From Pseudooceanicola sp050897975 (lineage in GTDB: Bacteria; Pseudomonadota; Alphaproteobacteria; Rhodobacterales; Rhodobacteraceae): a DNA stretch of 64,000 bases. Shown in pieces: positions 8,398 through 17,367 of this stretch. Every line of letters starts with the position of its first letter. The first letter of the stretch is position 1. Made by a program: the position numbers and the translations under genes. The stretch is from contig NZ_JBPAXY010000001.1 in NCBI RefSeq assembly GCF_050897975.1, positions 372,001-436,000 of the forward strand, given 5' to 3'. The notes under the pieces were generated by a model. It was not told where the DNA came from, did not search any database, and saw only the letters and a list, made by a program, of their open reading frames with translations.

Positions 8398-9317
8398 TTC
8401 GCCCCCTTGCGGCCGAAGAGGCCCGTGGGCGACCAGAAAAGGACAGCGGCCATCAGCAGATAGACCAGCATCGGCGCCAGCATCCGCCCGGTTTGCGAGG
8501 CCGCCGCCGGGTCCATCACCAGGCGCAGCCAGATCGGCCCGAAGGTGCGCCCCACGGTATCCACGACCCCCACCAGGATGGCGGCCAGGAAGGCGCCGCG
8601 GATGGACCCCACCCCGCCGATGACGATCACCACGAAGGTCAGGATCAGGATGCTTTCACCCATGCCCGGGTCCACCGACAGGATCGGCGCCACGATGGCC
8701 CCGGCAAAGCCCGCCAGCATGGCGCCCCCGGCAAAGACCAGCATGAAGAGGCGCGAAATGTCCACGCCAAGGGCGGCCACCATCGGCCGGTTCGAGGCGC
8801 CCGCGCGCAGCAGCATCCCGGCGCGCGTGTGGTTGATCAGGGCCCAAAGGCCAACGGCGCTGGCCAGACCGGCGGCGATGACCGCGATGCGATAGACCGG
8901 ATATTTCAGCGGCCCGGCCAGCGGCACCGAGCCCGACAGCAGCGCGGGCATATCCACGTTCAGCGGCGCCGAACCCCAAAGGATCTTCACCCCCTCGCTG
9001 AGGATCAGGATCAGCCCGAAGGTGGCCAGCACCTGGTCCAGGTGGCTACGGTCATACAGCCTTCGGAAAACCAGAAACTCCAGCACCAGCCCGAAGACCA
9101 GCGTGGCGGGCAGCGCCAGCAAGAGGCCGAACCAGTAGCTGCCGGTCAGCCCGGCAAAGGTCGCCATCAGATAGGCGCCCACCATGTACAGAACGCCATG
9201 GGCCAGATTGATGAAATCCATGATCCCGAAGACCAGCGTCAGCCCGGCGGCGACGAGGAACAGCAGGATGCCGAATTGCGCGCCGTTCAGCAGCTGCAAC
9301 AGGAAGAGATTGAACAC
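8394..9317 (-). CDS. livH: Branched-chain amino acid/amide ABC importer, permease H
   Basis: Inner-membrane permease of the LivH family, 307 residues, about eight membrane segments. It contains the typical GIMDFINLAHG motif near residue 31 and GGVGSIRGAFLAAILVG near 235. It follows the binding-protein gene after 68 nt and is translationally coupled to livM by a 4-nt overlap. Confidence 0.9.
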   Translation of the reverse strand: MFNLFLLQLLNGAQFGILLFLVAAGLTLVFGIMDFINLAHGVLYMVGAYLMATFAGLTGSYWFGLLLALPATLVFGLVLEFLVFRRLYDRSHLDQVLATFGLILILSEGVKILWGSAPLNVDMPALLSGSVPLAGPLKYPVYRIAVIAAGLASAVGLWALINHTRAGMLLRAGASNRPMVAALGVDISRLFMLVFAGGAMLAGFAGAIVAPILSVDPGMGESILILTFVVIVIGGVGSIRGAFLAAILVGVVDTVGRTFGPIWLRLVMDPAAASQTGRMLAPMLVYLLMAAVLFWSPTGLFGRKGAK

Positions 9318-9385
9318 GGTAAGGCGCCTCCGGCCACGAAAAGGGGCCGGGCGAACCCGACCCCATCAGCCCCGTCAGGGCCGTC

Positions 9386-10540
9386 TTACATCTTGCACTG
9401 GTCGACGTAGCTGTCGGCGTAGTCTTCCCAGACCGTCTCGATGATCTGGGTGGCATATTTGCCATCTTCGCGCTGCACCGCCTCGGCCAGATAGAAGTTC
9501 TGCACCGGGAAGTGGTTGGAAGAGAAGCTGAACTTGCCACGCACCGAGGGGAAATCGGCCTCTTCCAGGGCCGCGCGCAGGGCGTCCATGTCATCCAGCG
9601 CGCCCACCTTCTTGACCGCGCTGTCGATCAGCATCATCGCGTCATAGCCACCGGCGGCGTAAAGGGCGGGGACGTAGTCGTACTTGGCTTCAAACGCCTC
9701 GACGAAGGCCAGGCTTTCCGGCACGTCCAGCGAGGGCGACCAGTTGGTGCCCGACAGCATCCCCAGGGCCGCGTCCTGTTCGGCGGGCAGCGTGGTTTCA
9801 TCCACCGTGAAGGCGGTCATCAGCGGGATGCTTTTCAGGCCCGCCTGATCGTATTGCTTGACGAAGTTGACCCCCATGCCGCCCGGCAGGAAGGCATAGA
9901 CCGCCGAGGGCTGCATGGCGGCGATCTGCGCCAGTTCGGCAGAGTAGTCCAGCTGACCCAGCTGCACGTAAAGCTCGGAGGTGACGGCGCCCTCGAAGAC
10001 CGACTTGAAGCCGTTCAGGCTGTCTTTCCCGGCCTGGTAGTTGGGCGCCAGGATGAAGGCATCGCCGATGCCCTCGTCGTTCATGTGCTTGGCAATCACC
10101 GTGGGCATCTGGTCGTTCTGATAGGCCACGACGAAGAGGTTCGGATCGCAGCCCTCACCGGCGAAGACCGAGGGCCCGGCATTGGGGCTGAGCAGGAAGG
10201 CGCTTTCGGTGACCGGACCGGCGATGGCGCCCATGACGTTTGAAAAGATCGGACCGATGACGAAATCGACGCCGTCGCGTTCCACCAGCTCCCGCGCCTT
10301 CTGGGCGGCCACATCGGGCTTGCCCTCGGCGTCGACCACCAGGATCTCGGTCTCCATGCCGCCGACCATGCCCAGTTGCTCGGCCGCCAGCAGGGCGCCG
10401 TCGCGGGCATGTTCGCCCAGCACTGCGGGCGGGCCAGAGGTGGTGGTCAGGATGCCGATCTTCAGGGTTTCTGCGGCGCCCATGGTGGGGGCCATGGCGG
10501 CGGACAGCATCAGGGCTGCGGCCAGCTTGGTGCGGGTCAT
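9386..10540 (-). CDS. Periplasmic binding protein of the Liv-type importer
   Basis: Type I periplasmic-binding fold protein (LivK/AmiC-like), 384 residues, first gene of the importer operon. Residues 1-22 are a Sec signal peptide (cleavage after GAA or nearby). The mature part begins with the family pattern LKIGILTTTSGPPAVLGE. The ligand cannot be read from the sequence; related proteins bind branched-chain amino acids, urea, amides or aromatic acids. The start at 10540 was chosen because the signal peptide begins there; the frame is open further upstream but without a ribosome site. Confidence 0.87.
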   Translation of the reverse strand: MTRTKLAAALMLSAAMAPTMGAAETLKIGILTTTSGPPAVLGEHARDGALLAAEQLGMVGGMETEILVVDAEGKPDVAAQKARELVERDGVDFVIGPIFSNVMGAIAGPVTESAFLLSPNAGPSVFAGEGCDPNLFVVAYQNDQMPTVIAKHMNDEGIGDAFILAPNYQAGKDSLNGFKSVFEGAVTSELYVQLGQLDYSAELAQIAAMQPSAVYAFLPGGMGVNFVKQYDQAGLKSIPLMTAFTVDETTLPAEQDAALGMLSGTNWSPSLDVPESLAFVEAFEAKYDYVPALYAAGGYDAMMLIDSAVKKVGALDDMDALRAALEEADFPSVRGKFSFSSNHFPVQNFYLAEAVQREDGKYATQIIETVWEDYADSYVDQCKM

Positions 10541-10636
10541 TCTCACTCTCCCATTGGCGGGGCTCTGGCCCCTGTCGCGGGGTGGATCCCCGCTGTCGGG
10601 GACGATCAAACCGGGCCGGGCGCGCCAGTGCAAGGG

Positions 10637-10662
10637 AAAAGGCGGGCCCGGACGGCCCGCCC
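10637..10662 (-). terminator. Terminator after the alpha/beta hydrolase gene
   Basis: On the minus strand GGCGGGCC and GGGCCCGCC form a hairpin (one bulged G) followed by TTTT. It separates the hydrolase gene from the downstream importer operon, so the two are likely separate transcription units in spite of the same orientation. Confidence 0.65.
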
Positions 10663-10674
10663 GGGCGGCGGGGC

Positions 10675-11574
10675 TCAGTCGCGGCCCAGAAAGGCCTCGC
10701 CAAGGGGCGATCCGGGCACGAACAACCCGTCGACCACGTCGAAATGATGCCGCTCGTTCTCGATCACCCGGCGCAGGCGGGCCACGCGGCCCTGCCAGGC
10801 CTCGGCCATCAGGGCGGTCTGGCGGATCAGCTCCGGGCGTTCCTCGGCGCCGACCCACAGCACGATCTGGCTGCCCGCACGGGGCGCCAGCAGGGCGGGG
10901 CTTTCGGCGCGGGCCTCGGCGGCGTCGATGCCCAGTGTGGCGTTCATCGGCGCGCGGCGCAGCGGGCGCAGGTCATGCAGCCCCGAGATCGACACCACCC
11001 GCGCCACCCGCCGCGCCACGGCGGTGGACATCGGCGCATCGGCGCAGGCCAGGCGCAGGGCCAGGTGGCCGCCTGCCGAATGGCCCGCGATGCGGATCGG
11101 CCCGGCCACCCGGGCTGCGGCCGCCTCGACCGCGCGGGCAGTGGCGCGCACCATCTCGCCCAGACGCGCCTCGGGCGCCAAGGGGTAGGAGGGGATCGCC
11201 ATGGCCCAGCCAGCAGCCAGCGCGCCCGCCGCCATATGCGACCAGTCGTCCTTCGACAGCTTGTGCCAGTAGCCCCCATGCAGGAACACCGCCAGGCCGC
11301 GCGGCGTACCCGTGGGCCAGTAGAGATCCATCACCTCGCGCGGGCCCGGGCCATAGGCCACGTCGAACTCGGCGTTGGAGGCCGACTCGCGGAAGGCGCG
11401 GGCCTCGTCGCTGCCATTTTTCAGGATTTCGGCCGCATTGGGCACATGGCGGAAATTGTCGAAGGCGTCGGCCCAGTCGATTCCCGTCTCGGGGGCCGGA
11501 TCCGCCCCGCCCAGGGTGGCATTTTCACCAATACTTTCAACACTTTTCACCGCTGCGCGCTGCTCGCTCGCCAT
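10675..11574 (-). CDS. Alpha/beta hydrolase, arylformamidase-like
   Basis: Cytoplasmic serine hydrolase of 299 residues. It shows the oxyanion motif HGGYW (about 99-103), the nucleophile elbow GHSAGG (about 168-173), and a C-terminal ERHHFDVVD containing the catalytic His. The HGGYW/GHSAGG pair is typical of the arylformamidase (kynurenine formamidase, AFMID) and BD-FAE group. No other tryptophan-catabolic gene lies near it, so the substrate is open. A GAGGA ribosome site lies 8 nt before the ATG. It is downstream of opgH by 75 nt. Confidence 0.75.
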   Translation of the reverse strand: MASEQRAAVKSVESIGENATLGGADPAPETGIDWADAFDNFRHVPNAAEILKNGSDEARAFRESASNAEFDVAYGPGPREVMDLYWPTGTPRGLAVFLHGGYWHKLSKDDWSHMAAGALAAGWAMAIPSYPLAPEARLGEMVRATARAVEAAAARVAGPIRIAGHSAGGHLALRLACADAPMSTAVARRVARVVSISGLHDLRPLRRAPMNATLGIDAAEARAESPALLAPRAGSQIVLWVGAEERPELIRQTALMAEAWQGRVARLRRVIENERHHFDVVDGLFVPGSPLGEAFLGRD

Positions 11575-11649
11575 GCCTGCCGTCCTCTGTCACTGGGATC
11601 TTTGGGACAAAGTGCCGGGCCGCCACGGGGAAGTAAACCGGGCCGCCGG

Positions 11650-13512
11650 TCAGCCCGGCTGCCCGGCGGCCTGTGCGGCGGACCCGGTGGGCGCGACAGG
11701 CGCCATCGCCGGGGCTGTGGCCGTGGCAGGCGCGGCGCACCAGCGGGCGTGGATCTCGCGCCAGCGGGTGATCACCGGGGCGGGGGCGGCCTCTTCCGGG
11801 CTGGCGAACAGCCAGTGATCCAGTGGCAGCGCGCTGGCCCAGATCAGCAGCGGCGCCAGCAGCATCGGCCCGCCCACGGGCAGCAACCACAGGGTCAGCT
11901 CTGGCGCCACCCAGGCCACCAGGCCCAGACCCAGGGCGCCCAGGGCGCTGATCCAGGCGCCCGCGCCCAGGCTTTCGCCGAAGCTCAGCCGCCCTTCGCC
12001 GCGCTGGTTGGCGGGCCAGCCGCCATCGGCGCCCGACAGCACCTGAAGCACGGCGCGGGTCTGATAGGCCAGGTGCAGCGGCGCCAGCAGCGAGGACAGC
12101 AGCAGTTCGGCCAGCATCGAGGGCGCGGCGCGCCAACCGCCAAAGCCGCGATTGGCCCGGCCCGAGATCAGCGCGCCCCCCAGGATCGCCAGTTTCGGCA
12201 GTACCAGAAGGCCCAGCACCCCGATCCCCAGGGCGACGATCTGGCGGGTGCGGTCATCGGGGAAGACCGGGAACAGCTGGTGCGCCTCGGGGAAGTAATC
12301 GGGCAGCGGCGCCCAGATCGCCGCGGCGATCGAGGCCAGCAGGAACAGGCCCCAGACCAGAGAGACCAGGTAGCTGAAGATCCCTTGCAGGAAGGTGAAA
12401 CGCGACCAGGGATGCAGCCCCGGCGCAGTCAGCAGGCGGATATGTTGCAGGTTGCCCTGGCACCAGCGCCGGTCGCGCCGGGCGAAAGACAGGATATTGT
12501 CCGGCCCCTCCTCGAACGACCCGGCGATGGTCTCATCCAGGGTCACGCGCCATCCGGCACGGGCCAGAAGGGCGGCCTCGACATAGTCATGGCTCAGGAT
12601 CGGGCCGCCGAAGGGCGGTTTGCCCGCGAGCGGCGGCAGGGCGCAGCTTTCGGCGAAGGCACGGATGCGGATCATCGCGTTATGGCCCCAGAAGGGGCCG
12701 GTGCGCCCCTGCATCCGCGCCAGCCCGCGCGAGAAGACCGGCGAGAAGAAGGCGGCCGAGAATTGCAGCGCGCGACCAAAGGCCGACCGCGCCGAATGCA
12801 GATGCGGCAGGGTCTGCAACAGACCCAGATCGGGCTCGGCGCGCATTCTCTCCAGCATCCGGGCCACGGCGGCGCCTTCCATCAGGCTGTCGGCATCCAG
12901 CACCAGAGCATAGTCCCAGGCGCCACCCGAGGCGCGGATGAAATCCTCGACATTGCCTGCCTTGCGGCCCCGGTTGTCGCTGCGGCGGCGGTAGAAGATG
13001 CGCCCCGCGCCGCCGGTCTCGGCCAGAAGGCGCGCGAAGGCGTCGCGCTCGGCCCGGGCGGCGTCTTCGTCGCGGGTGTCCGACAGGACGGCGAAATCCG
13101 CCGCCACCCCGGCATCGGCCAGCGAGGCATCCATGGCCGCGATACGGGCGAAGGTGGCCACCGGATCCTCGTTGCAGATCGGCACCAGGGCCACCAGCTC
13201 GCGCGGCGCCCCCCGGGCCGCCAGGCCCTCCTCTGCCCCGGCGGGAGCCTCTGCGGGCGCGGCGCGGCGCCGGGGCGCCAGGCCGACCAGCGCCTGGGCC
13301 GCCCCCCAGGCCAGCCAGGCGGTGGTGACGCAGACCAGCACCGAGCGCAGCAGGTCCAGCCAGCCGAAACCGTCGGCCAGCGCCGCATCGGCCATGAAGC
13401 CGGTCGCGGTCAGCGCCATCATGGCGGCAAAGACCAGCGCGCCCACACGTGTGGTTCGGGTGGCGGCAAGCGAAGGATCCCGGCGGCCGGGCACGGCGGC
13501 AGGCTGGCGCAT
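11650..13512 (-). CDS. opgH: Glucan biosynthesis glucosyltransferase H
   Basis: Inner-membrane family 2 glycosyltransferase that makes the beta-glucan backbone of osmoregulated periplasmic glucans from UDP-glucose. About 620 residues: two N-terminal membrane helices, a cytoplasmic catalytic domain with DADS, SHDYVEA and the RRWCQGN (QxxRW-type) motif, then about six membrane helices. It is shorter than E. coli OpgH (about 850), as is common in alphaproteobacteria. The ATG at 13512 lies 5 nt after the stop of a small gene and directly follows opgG in the operon. The C-terminal tail is Ala/Pro-rich low complexity. Confidence 0.9.
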   Translation of the reverse strand: MRQPAAVPGRRDPSLAATRTTRVGALVFAAMMALTATGFMADAALADGFGWLDLLRSVLVCVTTAWLAWGAAQALVGLAPRRRAAPAEAPAGAEEGLAARGAPRELVALVPICNEDPVATFARIAAMDASLADAGVAADFAVLSDTRDEDAARAERDAFARLLAETGGAGRIFYRRRSDNRGRKAGNVEDFIRASGGAWDYALVLDADSLMEGAAVARMLERMRAEPDLGLLQTLPHLHSARSAFGRALQFSAAFFSPVFSRGLARMQGRTGPFWGHNAMIRIRAFAESCALPPLAGKPPFGGPILSHDYVEAALLARAGWRVTLDETIAGSFEEGPDNILSFARRDRRWCQGNLQHIRLLTAPGLHPWSRFTFLQGIFSYLVSLVWGLFLLASIAAAIWAPLPDYFPEAHQLFPVFPDDRTRQIVALGIGVLGLLVLPKLAILGGALISGRANRGFGGWRAAPSMLAELLLSSLLAPLHLAYQTRAVLQVLSGADGGWPANQRGEGRLSFGESLGAGAWISALGALGLGLVAWVAPELTLWLLPVGGPMLLAPLLIWASALPLDHWLFASPEEAAPAPVITRWREIHARWCAAPATATAPAMAPVAPTGSAAQAAGQPG

Positions 13513-13517
13513 GGCGA

Positions 13518-13712
13518 TCAGACCGAGGACAGCGGCGCGAACAGACGGGCCAGCAGACCCGCCCCCTGCCCCTCGGCACGCGGTGCGGCCTCCAGCACCT
13601 GGCGCGGCATGGCCAGCGGCGCCTCGGGCGGGGCCCAATGCGGCCCCTCGACGGCTTCGAACATCTCGCCCGGGCGGGTCATGCGGGCGCGGGTAATATC
13701 TTCCTCGATCAT
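13518..13712 (-). CDS. Small unknown protein between opgG and opgH
   Basis: A 64-residue polypeptide (69 if the ATG at 13727 is used) without signal peptide or obvious membrane segment. The ATG at 13712 overlaps the opgG stop in a 4-nt ATGA junction, and the stop lies 5 nt before the opgH start, which is strong positional evidence for a real, translationally coupled gene. The N-terminal half is charged; the C-terminal quarter is Ala/Leu-rich and could form a short amphipathic helix. I recognise no family. Its position suggests a role in glucan synthesis, perhaps as a small partner of OpgH (inference). Confidence 0.65.
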   Translation of the reverse strand: MIEEDITRARMTRPGEMFEAVEGPHWAPPEAPLAMPRQVLEAAPRAEGQGAGLLARLFAPLSSV

Positions 13713-15373
13713 GCGTCTCTCATCCATTGATAGGCCCAGCGTTCGCTCAGCTGCCGGCCATAGCCCTTGAGATGGGCCATCAGTTCCACGATGCCGTCGC
13801 CTTCGGTCGTCACCTCGACCACCAGGCGCCAGATCTGCGTGCCCTCGACCTGCGACAGCACCACCTCGTGCAGGCTGCCGCCGCTGGCGGTCACGACAGG
13901 GGAAACCTCTGCCGCGCCAGAGAGTTCCCGCAGCAGGCCGCCTTCGAAGTCGATGACGAATTTCCGGCGATCTTCCGCCGGTGCATCCCCCGCCACGCCG
14001 CCATGACCGGCAAGGCTTCGCGCAACCCGGGCCAGCTGCGGCGGCGCCGTCTCGCCCGGACCGATGCCCCATTCCATGCCATAGGCCAGGTGCAGCCCCT
14101 CGCCCGGCGCGGGTTTCGCCCCGGGCACCCAGAAGGCGACGATATTGTCATTGGTCTCGCGCTCGGTCGGGATCTCGACCAGGCGCAGCCGCCCCGGCCC
14201 CCAGTCGCCGCGCGGATAGATCATCAGCGAGGGCCGCAGGTCATAGCGCGCGCCCGCGTCGAGATAGCCGTCGAAGCCGCGCGCCCGCTGCACCAGGCCG
14301 AAGGCCCGGGGGTTGTTGGCTTCGAAATAGGAATTGGCCAGGCGGCCCGGGTTCTTCAACGGCCGCCAGATGCGCTGGTCGCCCACCTCCAGCACCAGGC
14401 CCTCGCTGTCATGGACGGCGGGGCGGTAGTCGTCGAAATCGCCCTGATCGACCGCGCCGTAAAGGAACATCGAGGTCAGCGGCGCCAGGCCCAGCTGTTC
14501 GACCTCGCGGCGCGGGAAGAGGTGGCAATCCACCTCCATCCGGGTGGGATCGCCGGGGGTGATGACGAAGCGGTAGGCGCCGGTCACGCTGTCGCTGTCC
14601 AGCGCGGCGTAGACCGTGACGCTGGTGGCGCCCGCCGCCGGGCGTTCCAGCCAGAAGCTTTCGAAGCGGGGGAACTCTTCGCCCGGGGCGAGGCCGGTGT
14701 TCACCGCCAGGCCGCGCGCCGACAGGCCGTAGCGGCAGCCCTGGCCCAGGGCGCGGAAGTAGGAGGCGCCGAGGAAGGCCACCACCTCGTCAAAAAGATC
14801 GGCGCGGTTCAGCGGCGCGGTCAGCCGGAAGCCCGCCACGCCGGGCATCTCGCGATGCGCGGGCACCTCGACCCCCAGGGGCTGGTGATAGATGAAATCG
14901 TCGGTGGAAAAGCCCATGGGCCGGGCCTGGCCATCGGCCAGTTCGTACAGCGCCACCGGCGCGTCGAAAAGCCAGCCCAGGTGGAAGGCATGGACCCGGA
15001 ACAACCCGCCGTCGTTCCAGCGCGCCCGCTTGGGGTCGTACTGGATGCGCTGATAGCCATCGTAGTTGAGCCCGGTAAAGAAGCCCTCGGCGGCGACAGG
15101 CGCGCTGCGCTCTTGCCCGGCGCGCTGGCGCATCGTCTCGATCAGCGCCTCATAGCTGAAGGGCTGGGCGGCGTCGGGGGTGGGCGCCGAGGCGGTATCG
15201 GTGGCGGCGGTGTCCTGGGCGCGGGCCTGGGGCAGACCGGCGGCGACCAGGGCGGTGCTGCCCGCCAGAAGGCCAAGGACGCGACGGCGCCCGGGCGTGG
15301 GCCAGGCGGCGCGCGCGCGAGGAGAAGAGGAAGCGCCCGCCGCGCGGCGGGCCGTCAAAGTGGTCGGCAGCAT
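13709..15373 (-). CDS. opgG: Periplasmic glucan biosynthesis protein, OpgG/OpgD family
   Basis: Periplasmic protein of 554 residues needed to shape the glucan backbone made by OpgH. The N-terminus has three arginines (GRRRVLGLLAG, about 28-38) before a hydrophobic stretch that ends at ARA, which fits a twin-arginine signal peptide. The MdoG domain covers most of the rest, with FSYEALIETMRQRA near residue 74 and the family segment STDDFIYHQPLG. In E. coli the Tat-exported paralogue is OpgD and OpgG uses Sec; here only one copy is visible, so the name opgG is by synteny with opgH. The start at 15373 is preceded by AAGGGATG. Confidence 0.88.
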   Translation of the reverse strand: MLPTTLTARRAAGASSSPRARAAWPTPGRRRVLGLLAGSTALVAAGLPQARAQDTAATDTASAPTPDAAQPFSYEALIETMRQRAGQERSAPVAAEGFFTGLNYDGYQRIQYDPKRARWNDGGLFRVHAFHLGWLFDAPVALYELADGQARPMGFSTDDFIYHQPLGVEVPAHREMPGVAGFRLTAPLNRADLFDEVVAFLGASYFRALGQGCRYGLSARGLAVNTGLAPGEEFPRFESFWLERPAAGATSVTVYAALDSDSVTGAYRFVITPGDPTRMEVDCHLFPRREVEQLGLAPLTSMFLYGAVDQGDFDDYRPAVHDSEGLVLEVGDQRIWRPLKNPGRLANSYFEANNPRAFGLVQRARGFDGYLDAGARYDLRPSLMIYPRGDWGPGRLRLVEIPTERETNDNIVAFWVPGAKPAPGEGLHLAYGMEWGIGPGETAPPQLARVARSLAGHGGVAGDAPAEDRRKFVIDFEGGLLRELSGAAEVSPVVTASGGSLHEVVLSQVEGTQIWRLVVEVTTEGDGIVELMAHLKGYGRQLSERWAYQWMRDA

Positions 15374-15761
15374 GAAGCATCCCTTGATGAAACCATTGTC
15401 CCGGAAGAGACCCCGGAAACATCCCCTCCCGAGCGGCGAAGACAATCCCGGCCCCGATCCGCGGCGACAGTTCGCCGGACCGGTCGTTTGGCAACGCAGC
15501 AAAGCCGCCGATGGTTCAATGGCAATTCTCAGAGCGCCTGATTTTTCTGGGCCGAACGGGATTAACCGTGCCACAGCGGGAAGTTACGGCTCGGCAGATT
15601 ACAGCCAATGCCCCTGCCCGCGCCAGATGAGTCGCGCGGAAGCCGCCCCGGCATGGGCGGAAAGACGCCGGTCCGTGCCGCGCCGCGGCACGAACGGGGC
15701 GCCGATGCGCGCAAGGTTGCCCGCGTCCCGGCAAGGCGCCGCACATCGCGCGCCCTGCGAC
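15374..15761. other. Long intergenic region upstream of opgG
   Basis: Nearly 390 nt with no credible gene. A 7-bp perfect hairpin (CGTGCCG/CGGCACG, loop of 5) lies at 15674-15692. The opgG promoter must lie here, but I could not identify a convincing -35/-10 pair. Confidence 0.4.
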
Positions 15762-15792
15762 GAAAAGCGCGGGCCCCCGAAGGGACCCGCGC
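15762..15792 (-). terminator. Terminator of the aminotransferase gene
   Basis: On the minus strand GCGCGGG-T-CCC pairs with GGGCCCGCGC around a short loop (one bulge), followed by TTTT. It begins about 40 nt after the stop of the aminotransferase gene. Confidence 0.7.
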
Positions 15793-15831
15793 CAGGGTCG
15801 TCTCAACGATGCAGCAGAGCGGCCAGAGCGC

Positions 15832-17217
15832 TCAGACCAGCCCTTCGGCCTGGCACCATTCCAGTGTGCGATCCAGCGCCCGGCCCATGCGGGCGATGAT
15901 CTCGGCCACGTCCGCTTCGGTCACGATCAGCGGCGGGCACAGCGCCATGGTGTCGCCCACCGAGCGGCTGATCAGCCCTTCCTCGGCGGCGAAATCGGCA
16001 CATTTGGCGCCCACCTTCTTCTTCGGATCGAAGGCCGAGGCGGCGGTCTTGGCCGCCACCAGCTCGATCCCCGCGATCAGGCCGGTACCGCGCACCTCGC
16101 CCACCAGCGGGTGATCGGCGAAGGCTGCACGCAACCCGCCCTGGAAGGCCTCTTCCAGCGCTGCGGCATTGGCGACCAGGCCGCGTTCCTCGATGATCTT
16201 CAGGTTCTCCAGCCCCACGGCGGTGGCCACCGGGTGGCCCGAGCCGGTGAAGCCATGGCCGAAGGTGCCCAGCTTGGCGGTATTGTCGGCGATGGCGTTG
16301 TAGACGGCATCCGACACCATGATGGCGGCAAGCGGCATGTAGGACGAGCTGATCTGTTTCGACAGCACCAGGATATCCGGCTGGAAGCCGTATTTCTCGC
16401 AGGCAAAGGTGGTGCCGCAGCGGCCAAAGCCGCAGATCACCTCATCGGCGACCAGCAGGATGTCATTGGCCTTGCAGATGGCCGCGACCCCTTCCCAGTA
16501 GCCCTCGGGCGGCACCATGACGCCGCCTGCGCCCATCACCGGCTCGCCGATGAAGGCGGCGATCGTGTCGGCGCCCTCGGCGGCAATGGTATCTTCCAGC
16601 TCTTTCAGCAGGCGGGCGCAGAAGGCGGCCTCATCCTCGCCCTCGTTGGCAAAGCGCCAGTGGTGCGGGGTGGTGAGATGGGTGACGGGGATGGCGGGCA
16701 GGTCGAAATCGCCATGGTTGGCGGGCAGGCCGGTCAGCGAGCCCGAGGCCACGGTGATCCCGTGATAGCCCTTGTTGCGGGCCAGGAACTTTTTCTTGCC
16801 CGGCCGGCCCAGGGCGTTGTTCAGGAACCAGACCATCTTGACCACGGTGTCATTGGCCTCGGAGCCCGAGTTGGTGAAGAAGCAATGGTTCAGATCGCCC
16901 GGGGTCATCTCGGCCAGTTTCTCGGCCAGGCGGATCGAGGGCTCATGCGCCTTGTGGGCGAAGGTGTGGTAATAGGGCAGCTGCTCCATCTGGCGCATCG
17001 CCGCCTCTTTCAGGCGCGGCTCGGAGAAGCCCACGGCGACGGACCACAGCCCCGCCATGCCCTCGATATATTCCTTGCCCTTGTCGTCGAAGACGCGGAT
17101 GCCCTCGCCACGCGCAATGACCATCGGCCCCTGCTCTTCATGGGCGCGCATGTTGGTGTAGGGATGCATGGAATGGGCGATATCGGCCGCGACCAGCGAG
17201 TTGGAGATCTCGTTCAT
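15832..17217 (-). CDS. Class III pyridoxal-phosphate aminotransferase (omega-transaminase type)
   Basis: Cytoplasmic PLP-dependent enzyme of 461 residues that moves an amino group from a terminal amine or omega-amino acid, usually to pyruvate or another oxo acid. Seen are the N-terminal HPYTNMRAHEEQGP segment, the cofactor phosphate-binding motif TNSGSEAND (about 114-122), DEV with the cofactor-binding Asp, and the Schiff-base Lys in VLSKQISS. The sequence resembles the well-studied Rhodobacterales S-selective omega-transaminases; beta-alanine, putrescine or taurine are all possible donors. The gene is monocistronic, with a palindromic operator across its -10 box and a terminator after it. 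Confidence 0.85.
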   Translation of the reverse strand: MNEISNSLVAADIAHSMHPYTNMRAHEEQGPMVIARGEGIRVFDDKGKEYIEGMAGLWSVAVGFSEPRLKEAAMRQMEQLPYYHTFAHKAHEPSIRLAEKLAEMTPGDLNHCFFTNSGSEANDTVVKMVWFLNNALGRPGKKKFLARNKGYHGITVASGSLTGLPANHGDFDLPAIPVTHLTTPHHWRFANEGEDEAAFCARLLKELEDTIAAEGADTIAAFIGEPVMGAGGVMVPPEGYWEGVAAICKANDILLVADEVICGFGRCGTTFACEKYGFQPDILVLSKQISSSYMPLAAIMVSDAVYNAIADNTAKLGTFGHGFTGSGHPVATAVGLENLKIIEERGLVANAAALEEAFQGGLRAAFADHPLVGEVRGTGLIAGIELVAAKTAASAFDPKKKVGAKCADFAAEEGLISRSVGDTMALCPPLIVTEADVAEIIARMGRALDRTLEWCQAEGLV

Positions 17218-17294
17218 GGGGCTGTTCCTGTTGGCGTTAGGGCAAGGGATGACGCGGGCAGAGGGCAGCAGAGGTCCGGCGCCCGCGGGAAGAT

Positions 17295-17329
17295 TTGCTC
17301 ATTATATTGAGCAAGAGAGGACTTGAGAA
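17295..17329 (-). promoter_or_regulatory. Aminotransferase promoter with palindromic operator over the -10 box
   Basis: On the minus strand TTGCTCAATATAATGAGCAA (17314-17295) is an inverted repeat with 7-bp perfect arms and a 6-nt spacer. It contains a perfect TATAAT (17306-17301). A weak -35 TTCTCA lies at 17329-17324, 17 nt upstream. Binding to this operator would block RNA polymerase, so a dimeric repressor is expected. The leader to the ATG would be about 75 nt. Confidence 0.65.
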
Positions 17330-17367
17330 GCCCCTTTCCCCTTCGTCGGTCCTGACCCCCGGGGAAC

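Noticed and set aside
9386..11574. Arylformamidase-like hydrolase as part of the Liv-type importer operon
   Set aside because: A hairpin followed by TTTT on the minus strand (10637-10662) separates them, so orientation alone does not justify the link.
10582..13770. A plus-strand open frame of more than 1000 codons
   Set aside because: It runs antisense to the hydrolase and opgH genes, whose motifs and operon overlaps are clear. Its product would be Arg/Gln/Gly-rich without any domain.
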